The notes under the pieces were generated by a model. It had not been told where the DNA came from and did no database searches. It worked only from the letters and a program-made list of their open reading frames with translations. DNA of 64,000 nucleotides from Rhizobium leguminosarum bv. viciae USDA 2370 (lineage in GTDB: Bacteria > Pseudomonadota > Alphaproteobacteria > Rhizobiales > Rhizobiaceae): contig NZ_MRDL01000015.1 in assembly GCF_002008365.1 (NCBI RefSeq), positions 310,001 through 374,000 of the forward strand. The letters run 5' to 3'. Positions 44,501 to 50,896 of this stretch are shown piece by piece; the stretch's first letter is position 1; each line of letters starts with the position of its first letter. The position numbers and the translations under genes are program-made.

Positions 44501-45056
44501 CAAGATCCTTTGGATCGCGGATCGCGCGCATGCCGCGCCCGCCGCCACCCCAGGAAGCCTTCAGCATGACGGGGTAGCCGATTTCTTCCGCCATCTTCGC
44601 CACTTCGGCCATGTCCTCCGGCAGGGGCCCGGTGGCCGGGACTACAGGGACGCCGACCGAAATCGCCAGGTTGCGCGCCGCGACCTTGTTGCCGAGCTGG
44701 CGCATCGTATCGGCCTTCGGGCCAATGAAGATGATGCCGGCCTTGTTGCAGGCATCGACAAATTCGGGGCTTTCCGACAGCAGGCCGTAGCCGGGATGGA
44801 TGGCATCGGCGCCGGAGAGTTTCGCGACGCGGATCACCTCCTCGATCGACAGATAACTCTCGATCGGACCCATGTCCTTGGAAAGATGCGGGCCGCGACC
44901 GACCTGGTAGCTCTCGTCCGCCTTGAACCGGTGCAGCGCCAGCTTGTCCTCTTCCGCCCAGATCGCCACGGTTTTTATTCCAAGCTCGTTGGCCGCGCGG
45001 AACACGCGAATGGCAATTTCGGAGCGATTGGCAACGAGAATCTTGGAAATGGGCAA
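41592..45056 (-). CDS. pyc: Pyruvate carboxylase
   Basis: 1154 residues, the full single-chain form. Biotin carboxylase domain about 1-450 (GYGLLSESPEFVDAC, SWGGGGRGMRA, FIEVNPRIQVEHTVTEV), carboxyltransferase about 530-830 (LLTDTTMRDGHQSLLATRMR, LECWGGATFDV) and biotin carrier at the end with EAMKMETA near residue 1117, the Lys being biotinylated. Makes oxaloacetate from pyruvate, the main anaplerotic reaction in Rhizobium on sugars. It starts with AGGAGAC upstream. The LuxR-type gene upstream and ndvA beyond match the Sinorhizobium order. Confidence 0.97.
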   Translation of the reverse strand: MPISKILVANRSEIAIRVFRAANELGIKTVAIWAEEDKLALHRFKADESYQVGRGPHLSKDMGPIESYLSIEEVIRVAKLSGADAIHPGYGLLSESPEFVDACNKAGIIFIGPKADTMRQLGNKVAARNLAISVGVPVVPATGPLPEDMAEVAKMAEEIGYPVMLKASWGGGGRGMRAIRDPKDLAREVTEAKREAMAAFGKDEVYLEKLVERARHVESQVLGDTHGNVVHLFERDCSIQRRNQKVVERAPAPYLSEAQRQELAAYSLKIAAATNYIGAGTVEYLMDADTGKFYFIEVNPRIQVEHTVTEVVTGIDIVKAQIHILDGFAIGTAESGVPRQEDIRLNGHALQCRITTEDPEHNFIPDYGRITAYRSASGFGIRLDGGTSYSGAIITRFYDPLLVKVTAWAPNPSEAIARMDRALREFRIRGVATNLTFLEAIIGHPKFRDNSYTTRFIDTTPELFQQVKRQDRATKLLTYLADVTVNGHPEAKDRPKPLENAAEPVVPYANGNTVKDGTKQLLDTLGPKKFGEWMRNEKRVLLTDTTMRDGHQSLLATRMRTYDIARIAGTYAHALPGLLSLECWGGATFDVSMRFLTEDPWERLALIREGAPNLLLQMLLRGANGVGYTNYPDNVVKYFVRQAARGGIDLFRVFDCLNWVENMRVSMDAIAEENKLCEAAICYTGDILNSARPKYDLKYYTDLAVELEKAGAHIIALKDMAGLLKPAAAKVLFKALREATSLPIHFHTHDTSGIAAATVLAAVDAGVDAVDAAMDALSGNTSQPCLGSIVEALRGTERDPGLDPEWIRRISFYWEAARNQYAAFESDLKGPASEVYLHEMPGGQFTNLKEQARSLGLETRWHQVAQAYADANQMFGDIVKVTPSSKVVGDMALMMVSQDLTVADVVSPEKEVSFPESVVSMLKGDLGQPPSGWPEALQKKALKGDKPYTVRPGSLLKEADLDAERKVIETKLEREISDFEFASYLMYPKVFTDFALASDTYGPVSVLPTPAYFYGLKDGEELFADIERGKTLVIVNQAMSATDSQGMVTIFFELNGQPRRIKVPDRAHGATGAAVRRKAEPGNAVHVGAPMPGVISRVFVSPGQAVNAGDVLVSIEAMKMETALHAEKDGTISEVLVRAGDQIDAKDLLVVYAG

Positions 45057-45178
45057 AACGGTCTCCTCAGACGTTCAGGCGCGGGCAATGCTGCACCCGC
45101 GAAGAAAATTCTTAACTTCTTGTTACAGAAAGTTCAATTTCTCTTGCGACTGCGAAATGCAATTTCTCGCCATGCTGA

Positions 45179-45274
45179 GCAACTCCAGGAAAAGTGCGAA
45201 GCGGTTTTCCGTCTGGAGTTGCGTAAAAATAAAAATCAGAGCAATTCCGCTTCGATGAGAAGCGGAATTGCTCT
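45179..45274. repeat. AAAAGTG-core repeat plus 16-bp hairpin after expR
   Basis: GCAACTCCAGGAAAAGTG with partner TTTTCCGTCTGGAGTTGC (45179-45222), followed by perfect 16-base arms AGAGCAATTCCGCTTC at 45238 and complement at 45259-45274. The second hairpin touches the expR stop codon and is the likely expR terminator. Confidence 0.8.
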
Positions 45275-46027
45275 AACTTATCAGGCCGTGGCGGAAGGCA
45301 AGCGCCACCGCCTGCTGCCTGTTTTTCGCCTTCAGTTTATCCTGCAGACCGTTCATATACCAATCGACCGTGTGGTTTGAGATCTTCAGCATCTTGCTGA
45401 TCTCCATCGAAGTCATGCCTTCGGCGAGATAATGCAGGATTTCCATCTCGCGCCGCGTCAGCGGCGTGTCGGCCGGCAAACGGTTTCCAGCGCCGGCGCC
45501 TCGCCTTTCAGATCGAGCAACCGCCAGAAGGCCTTGCGCGCCACCGCCTCCAACAATGCGATCTCCACCGGCGACAACTCGATCGGCTTGCCGGCGAGAC
45601 TGAGGCTGGCGAGAGTACCGTTGCGTCCGTGGATCGGAAAGATGTAGCCGTCCTCCAGTCCGTGGCCGAAGGCATCGACCATCATCTGCTCCATGCGGCG
45701 CTGATGCGCATCCTTGTGGAAGGCCGCCATCGCCTCCCGCCAGCGGAAAGGCCGCTGCGCGTGGCCGAGATAGCGCACCATCGGATCGATCAGAGCATAT
45801 TTTTTCGCGGCATATATCCGCGGCCAATGCTCCGGCCAGCGGCCGGCCAGCGCCGCAGCCCAGGACTCTGGATTCTGCTGCACCGGGTTCTGCGGCAAAT
45901 GACGCAGCAGGCCGTAATATTCGAAACCGCAACCGTGGAGGATCTGCTCCAGCTCGGTGACGACAGCTTCAGGATTTGAGCATTCTTCCAGAATTACAAG
46001 CAATTGAATTAACGAATTAATATTCAC
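45273..46027 (-). pseudogene. expR: LuxR-family quorum-sensing regulator (ExpR-like), frameshifted
   Basis: Frame one, from GTG at 46027 with AGGGG upstream, gives the autoinducer-binding domain (MNINSLIQLLVILEE to LLDLKGEAPALETV) and then stops at 45458. Frame two gives the GerE helix-turn-helix domain (LPADTPLTRREMEILHYL, SMEISKMLKISNHTVDWYMN, QAVALAFRHGLIS) to the stop at 45273. One missing base near 45479, in the T run of GTTTGCCG, explains the shift and restores 252 codons, the usual LuxR length. Position between pyc and ndvA matches expR in Sinorhizobium, hence the symbol. As written the regulator lacks DNA binding. A sequencing error is possible. Confidence 0.8.
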
Positions 46028-46346
46028 AAAAATGCCCCTTGCCCGGACCTGTTGCCCGCATGAGGCCGTCGGCGGCTGGTCAAACTGGTCGCGAAACGGT
46101 CTTCTTTAATAAATGCAGTCTGTAATTTAATGCTGTGCTAAACATTTAATAAAATGCAAGCGCAAATTGTTGCGAGATATGGCCAGGCGGCAATTTCGGC
46201 GTCATGGCCACTCGTCGCTCCTGCGATAATACGATCGCGGCAATCATCACATCGATCGAACCCTGACTACTCCGTTAATCGCCCGTTCAGGTAGGCTTTT
46301 GTAGCATCGCATCATCCCGTTTTCGCAGATGCACAAGAGGTTCGAC
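46028..46346. other. 319-base divergent promoter region of expR and ndvA
   Basis: No gene. It contains an A/T-rich block at about 46105-46170, suited to promoters, between the divergent expR and ndvA starts. No clear lux-box-like dyad was recognised. Confidence 0.45.
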
Positions 46347-48110
46347 GTGACGCTATTCAAGGTCTATGCAAGAGCTCTGCGCTATCTTGGCGCCTACAAG
46401 CTGCGCGTATCCCTGGTCGTTGTCGCAAACATTGTTCTTGCGACGATCACCATCGCGGAGCCGATCCTGTTCGGTCGCATTATCGATGCGATTTCGGGCA
46501 AGGGTGAGGTCAAGCCCATCCTCTTCATGTGGGCGACTTTCGCCGTCTTCAACACCATTGCCTTCGTCCTGGTGGCCCGCGAGGCCGACAGACTGGCCCA
46601 TGGCCGGCGAGCGACGCTGTTGACGGAAGCCTTCGGCCGCATCATTTCCATGCCGCTCGGCTGGCACCATCAGCGCGGCACCTCCAACGCGCTGCATACA
46701 TTGCTGCGCGCCTGCGAGACGCTGTTCGGCCTCTGGCTGGAATTCATGCGCAACCATCTGTCGACGGTCATCGCGCTTGCCCTTCTGATACCGACCGCAA
46801 TGTCGATGGACCTGCGCCTTTCCGCCGTACTCATGGTGCTCGCCATCGCCTACTGGCTGATCGGCCGCGTCGTCATGAGCCGCACCAAGGACGGCCAGGC
46901 TTCGGTCGAGAACCATTATCACACCGTCTTCTCGCATGTCAGCGACTCGATCAGCAACGTTTCTGTCCTGCACAGCTACAACCGCATCGAGGCCGAAACC
47001 AGGGCGCTGAAATCCTTCGCCGACCGTCTGCTCGAAGCGCAGTATCCGGTGCTCGACTGGTGGGCGATCGCCAGCGCACTGAACCGCATGGCGTCGACCA
47101 TCGCGATGATGGTGGTCCTGATCATCGGCACCATGCTCGTCCAGGCCGGCCAGCTGCGCGTCGGCGACGTCATCGCCTTTATCGGCTTCGCCAACCTGTT
47201 GATCGGCCGCCTCGACCTGATGCGCCAGTTCGCTACGCAGATTTTCGAGGCCCGTTCCAAGCTCGAGGAATTCTATGCGCTGGAAGACTCGGTGCGTGAA
47301 CGTGAAGAGCCGGCCGGCAACGGCGAAATCAAGGACGTCAGGGGTGCGATCGAATTCCGCGACGTCTCCTTCGGCTTCGGCAACAGCTCGCAGGGCCTGC
47401 ATAACGTCTCCTTCTCGGTGAAGGCAGGCCAGACGGTCGCGATCGTCGGCCCGACCGGCGCCGGCAAGACGACGCTCGTCAACCTGCTGCAGCGTGTCTA
47501 TGATGCCCAGGGCGGCAAGATCCTCGTCGACGGCACCGATATCACCAAGGTGACCCGTAAGTCGCTGCGTCGCCACATCGCCACCGTCTTCCAGGATGCG
47601 GGCCTGCTGAACCGTTCGATCAGCGACAATATCCGCCTTGGTCGCGAAGGCGCCAGCGAAGAGGAAATGCGCCGTGCGGCCGAAGCCGCCGCCGCCGCCG
47701 ACTTCATCGAGACCCGTGAGGAGCGCTACGATACGCATGTCGGTGAACGCGGCAACAAGCTCTCCGGCGGCGAGCGCCAGCGTATCGCGATTGCTCGCGC
47801 CATTCTGAAGGACGCGCCAATCCTGGTGCTCGACGAGGCGACCTCGGCGCTCGACGTCGAAACCGAAGCCCGCGTCAAGGCCGCAATCGACAACCTGCGC
47901 CAGAACCGCACCACCTTCATCATCGCCCACCGCCTGTCGACGGTCCGCGAAGCCGATATGGTGCTCTTCCTGGATGACGGCCGTGTCGTCGAACAGGGCA
48001 GCTTCGACGAACTCAGCCACAGCAACGGCCGCTTCGCCGCCCTGCTGCGCGCCAGCGGCATCCTGACGGACGAAGAAGTCCGCAAGGCCCATGCCACCGA
48101 AGCCGCCTGA
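46347..48110 (+). CDS. ndvA: Cyclic beta-1,2-glucan ABC exporter
   Basis: 587 residues from the GTG at 46347 (MTLFKVYARALRYLGAYK), with AAGAGG upstream; an ATG at 46329 would add six residues. The membrane domain (about 1-310) has six helices and PLGWHHQRGTSNALHTLLRA, diagnostic of NdvA/ChvA. The ATPase has GPTGAGKTTLV near residue 370, LSGGERQRIAIARAIL near 472 and ILVLDEATSALD near 492. It exports cyclic beta-1,2-glucan to the periplasm, needed for nodule invasion, attachment and hypo-osmotic growth. A terminator follows. ndvB is about 2.8 kb away, convergent. Confidence 0.95.
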   Translation: MTLFKVYARALRYLGAYKLRVSLVVVANIVLATITIAEPILFGRIIDAISGKGEVKPILFMWATFAVFNTIAFVLVAREADRLAHGRRATLLTEAFGRIISMPLGWHHQRGTSNALHTLLRACETLFGLWLEFMRNHLSTVIALALLIPTAMSMDLRLSAVLMVLAIAYWLIGRVVMSRTKDGQASVENHYHTVFSHVSDSISNVSVLHSYNRIEAETRALKSFADRLLEAQYPVLDWWAIASALNRMASTIAMMVVLIIGTMLVQAGQLRVGDVIAFIGFANLLIGRLDLMRQFATQIFEARSKLEEFYALEDSVREREEPAGNGEIKDVRGAIEFRDVSFGFGNSSQGLHNVSFSVKAGQTVAIVGPTGAGKTTLVNLLQRVYDAQGGKILVDGTDITKVTRKSLRRHIATVFQDAGLLNRSISDNIRLGREGASEEEMRRAAEAAAAADFIETREERYDTHVGERGNKLSGGERQRIAIARAILKDAPILVLDEATSALDVETEARVKAAIDNLRQNRTTFIIAHRLSTVREADMVLFLDDGRVVEQGSFDELSHSNGRFAALLRASGILTDEEVRKAHATEAA

Positions 48111-48130
48111 TCGGTTCGGGTTTCAAGATA

Positions 48131-48164
48131 AAGGCCGGAAGGGTAGCTCCTTCCGGCCTTTTTG
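48131..48164 (+). terminator. Intrinsic terminator of ndvA
   Basis: AAGGCCGGAAGG-gtagct-CCTTCCGGCCTT followed by TTTG, 21 bases after the ndvA stop. Confidence 0.9.
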
Positions 48165-48184
48165 TTTGCTCTGAGACCTGGCAG

Positions 48185-48217
48185 GCTTTCCTGGTCAGAT
48201 TGAAGCATTCTGTTGGC
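48185..48217 (+). repeat. Left-end copy of the ATTGAAGCATTCTG repeat
   Basis: GCTTTCCTGGTCAGATTGAAG continuing CATTCTGTTGGC. The same sequence recurs at 48566, and in related form at 48985 and inverted at 48785 and 49139. It borders the transposase remnant and probably represents an insertion-element end. Confidence 0.75.
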
Positions 48218-48533
48218 CCAAAGGAGTTCAATGATCGAGCGGCCGACGCCCGTCGTCGCCGACGGCGGCAAAGGTCCAGAGATCCTGCGGCCGGCGGGCG
48301 ATCTTGCGAGCCCCCAGGCCGGATGCTCGTCCCGGATATCAAGCAACCGCATGTTCGAGATCGGCTCCCGTGCGCCATGGGCTGGCATGCGGCCGGCGGG
48401 AGCAGTCCTCCACCGGCTCGCCCGCCCGCAAGCGCCGCAGCCAGACGTAGCCGGTCTGTCGGCTGATGCAGTGGCGCTGGCAAAGCTCAGATACGTTCTC
48501 CCCCTCAAGCTCTGCCAGCCGGCAGAATTCCAA
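48216..48533 (-). pseudogene. IS481-type transposase N-terminal remnant
   Basis: Frame one from TTG at 48533 reads MEFCRLAELEGENVSELCQR and ISRQTGYVWLRRLRAGE, then SRRPHASPWRT, the helix-turn-helix start of IS481/IS3-like transposases. The next family segment, LDIRDEHPAWG, is in a second frame, and ARKIARR requires a third, so at least two indels are present. The DDE catalytic domain is absent. It is flanked by copies of a repeat that may be its ends. Nonfunctional. Confidence 0.8.
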
Positions 48534-48561
48534 ATATTCGTCCGCAATCGACCTCGGCCGC

Positions 48562-48810
48562 TAGAGCCTTTCCTGGTCAGATTGAAGCATTCTGTTGGCT
48601 CAAACGGAGTCGGATGCTCGACCGGCCGGCGCGCATCGTAGCCTGGCTCTACGGCCAAGCCGGCCGGTTGAGGCAAACTGCAAGACCTAGAATCGCCGGA
48701 GGTACCCCATTGCTTCGTATGGCGAAGCAGTGCGGCCGGTGGGCGAGCATCTTTCCACCAGGGCAGAGGCGATCGGCTCGGGCGGAATGCTTCAATCTGA
48801 CGAGGCTCGA
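48562..48810 (+). repeat. MITE-like inverted-repeat element 1
   Basis: Starts TAGAGCCTTTCCTGGTCAGA and ends with an inverted relative (GAATGCTTCAATCTGACGAGG at 48785). About 250 bases with no transposase. Its right half is related to the right half of element 2 (GCATCTTTCC...GGGCAGAGGCGATCGGCTCGG). A short frame at 48815-48982 between the two elements has no recognisable product. Confidence 0.75.
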
Positions 48811-48979
48811 AACCATGCCGACCTCCCGAGAAATCATCACGGAAGTGTCAGGCATGTCTCCGAACATCTGTCAGTATTGCATCAAGGCCGTGGGGGAGAT
48901 GCCCGGCATGGCCGAGGGGTATCCGACGCCGCAACGTCTCCGCGGGACTTGGACGATTGATCCCCTCGCCGATCTTTCC

Positions 48980-49169
48980 TAGAGCCTTTCCGGGTTGGAT
49001 TGAAGCATTCTGCCGGAGCAGGTTTTCGTCAGGGCAAAGGCGATTGGCGATGGGCATACCCCTTGGTACGTCCGAGCCGATCGCCTCTGATCCTGACGGA
49101 AAGATGCCCGGCCCTTCGGGTTGGCTCAAACGGAGTCGGAATGCTTCAATCTAACCCGGAAAGGCTCTA
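48980..49169 (+). repeat. MITE-like palindromic element 2
   Basis: 190 bases with 31-base terminal inverted repeats (48980-49010 and 49139-49169, one mismatch), each beginning TAGAGCCTTTCCGGGTT from its outer end. The interior is also an imperfect palindrome, so the whole element can fold on itself. No coding capacity. It ends 37 bases before the glyoxalase pseudogene. Confidence 0.85.
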
Positions 49170-49205
49170 ACCTCCGCCAGTCGAAGAGCAACGGGGAGCG
49201 AAGCC

Positions 49206-49545
49206 ATGAAGGTCCTGCGCATCGTCGCCAATATTCAGGCACCGGATATCACTCTGGCCCGGCGCTTCCATCAGGATATCCTCGGTCTCGACGTCATCAT
49301 GGATCACGACGTTCGGCACCCCGCGCTCGATGAACGTTCAGCTCAGCATCGCCAGCGAAGGCGGTTCCGGAACGGAGGTGCCCGCCCTCTCGATCGAGGT
49401 CGACGACCTCGATGCTGCTTTCGCGGCAATGTCGGCCTCAGGCTTCCCGATCGAGTACGGCCCGGCCGACGAGCCTTGGGGCGTCAGGCGCTTCTATGTG
49501 CGCGATCCCTTCGGCAAGCTGGTGAATATCCTCCTTCATGTCGGG
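49206..49545 (+). pseudogene. Glyoxalase/bleomycin-resistance family protein, broken
   Basis: Frame one begins MKVLRIVANIQAPDITLARR and reaches LGLDVIMDH, the first half of a vicinal-oxygen-chelate fold. The fold continues in another frame from 49330: MNVQLSIASEGGSGTEVPAL, SIEVDDLDAAFAAMSASGFP, WGVRRFYVRDPFGKLVNILL. About 10-11 bases appear deleted after GATCAC near 49310. The expected stop after NILLHV is also missing, so the frame runs on antisense to opgC. Degraded next to the MITE-like element. Confidence 0.78.
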
Positions 49546-49557
49546 CAAATCCGAGCT

Positions 49558-50796
49558 CTATTTCCGATCGTTCTGGCGATAGACATTTGCCGTTCTGCCA
49601 ATGCGGACAGGAACAGGGATGGTGGCGGTATCGGCGACAAGTTTCCCCTTGAGCCTGCCCTGCTGGCGCTTGCGTTCGAGATAATAGGCATAGGCGAATT
49701 GTGTCGCGACCCCAGCGATCACGAAGAGCGGACCGATCAGTTGGTCCTTGTTGGTGATGTAGAGCACCACCTGACCGATCATGGCGAGGATCGTGCCGGC
49801 GACGAAGATGTTCAGCGAGTGGCGGCCGAGGATCGTCAGCGGATGGTCCGCAGGACGGCGCAGGATACGCGACAGTGCCGGGATGCTGATAACGAGATAG
49901 GTCAGCGCCAGCACATGCAGCAGCCGCGGCAGCGACAGGAAGGTCTTGTCGAAACCGGTGATGACAGGCGGCAGGCCAAGTGCTGCCAGCGAGTTGCCGA
50001 AAATCCAGAGATGGCCGGTCACCCAGATGAAGGACAGCATGACGTAACCGGCAGCAACCGTCAGCAGCAGCGGATGCTGCGGGATCGTGCCGCCGCGCTT
50101 GATATGCAGCATCGAGACGATGCCGATCGTAAACAGGAACTGCCAGGAGAGCGGATTGAGGAACCAATAGCCCTCGATCAGCATGTTGTGCGGCGCCACT
50201 TCGTAGATGCCCGCAAGCAGCCAGACCGTGCCCGAGACACCGAGCGCCAGCCAAGGGCTTCGCGCATTCAAGAGCAGGATGACCGGCACCATCAGCATCA
50301 GCGCCCCGTACATCGGCAGGATATTGTTGTAGCCGATCTGGTGGCCGAGCAGCAGCAGCGCTGGAATGCCTTCCTTCAGGTTCATCAAAACCGCCAGGAT
50401 ATTGATCTCGACCAGCAACCCCGGCCTATGAAACAGCCACGCACCGCAGAGAAAGAGCGCCAGCGTCATGAAGGTGGTGATCATATGGGCGAGATAGAGC
50501 GTGAAGGCGCGCTTTGCCGACTTGATCGCCACCGTGAGCCGGTTGCCCGGCTGGAAGCGGCCCCCATAGGCAAGGCCGACGGCAATGCCGGAGATCAGCA
50601 CGAAGGCCTCGGCGGCATCGGAGAAACCGAAATTCTTCGTCGTCACATATTCGAAAATCTGTCCGGGAACATGATTGATGAAGATCATGATCAGGGCCAC
50701 GCCACGCAAGACGTCGAGCCTCGTGTCACGCACTGACGCAGCTGCGGATAGGGAACTGCGCCCCGTGACGATGGCTTGGGTCGGCGTGCTTGCCAT
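49558..50796 (-). CDS. opgC: OpgC-family membrane acyltransferase
   Basis: 412 residues from the ATG at 50796, which has AAGGAGAG upstream; the longer frame to 51030 runs into ndvB. About ten hydrophobic helices; N-terminus RDTRLDVLRGVALIMIFINH and GFSDAAEAFVLISGIAVGLA are the OpgC/acyltransferase-3-like signature. OpgC proteins add succinyl groups to periplasmic glucans in other alphaproteobacteria. It lies 100 bases downstream of ndvB on the same strand behind a 15-bp hairpin, so modification of cyclic beta-1,2-glucan is the likely role. The substituent is inferred. Confidence 0.85.
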   Translation of the reverse strand: MASTPTQAIVTGRSSLSAAASVRDTRLDVLRGVALIMIFINHVPGQIFEYVTTKNFGFSDAAEAFVLISGIAVGLAYGGRFQPGNRLTVAIKSAKRAFTLYLAHMITTFMTLALFLCGAWLFHRPGLLVEINILAVLMNLKEGIPALLLLGHQIGYNNILPMYGALMLMVPVILLLNARSPWLALGVSGTVWLLAGIYEVAPHNMLIEGYWFLNPLSWQFLFTIGIVSMLHIKRGGTIPQHPLLLTVAAGYVMLSFIWVTGHLWIFGNSLAALGLPPVITGFDKTFLSLPRLLHVLALTYLVISIPALSRILRRPADHPLTILGRHSLNIFVAGTILAMIGQVVLYITNKDQLIGPLFVIAGVATQFAYAYYLERKRQQGRLKGKLVADTATIPVPVRIGRTANVYRQNDRK

Positions 50797-50830
50797 TGGT
50801 CTCTCCTTATTATCCGATTTGCAAACGCGA

Positions 50831-50862
50831 CGACGGCCAAAAGGGTTCCCTTTTGGCCGTCG
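50831..50862 (-). terminator. 15-bp perfect hairpin between ndvB and opgC
   Basis: CGACGGCCAAAAGGG-tt-CCCTTTTGGCCGTCG, no mismatch, 34 bases after the ndvB stop and 35 before the opgC start. There is no T run on the minus strand, so partial termination or mRNA end protection is more likely than full termination. Confidence 0.7.
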
Positions 50863-50896
50863 CGAATCGCCGTCTTTTTCAGCGTGGAGAACGCTG

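Noticed and set aside
42471..45380. Two long plus-strand frames opposite pyc
   Set aside because: The pyc frame is complete and conserved; the opposing frames have typical antisense composition.
46353..48092. 579-codon minus-strand frame opposite ndvA
   Set aside because: ndvA on the other strand has all ABC exporter motifs.
48216..48533. Functional transposase
   Set aside because: At least two frame changes are needed to join recognisable segments and the catalytic domain is missing.
49330..50736. 468-codon frame continuing from the glyoxalase half
   Set aside because: Only its first 70 codons are real glyoxalase sequence; the rest is antisense to opgC after loss of the stop codon.
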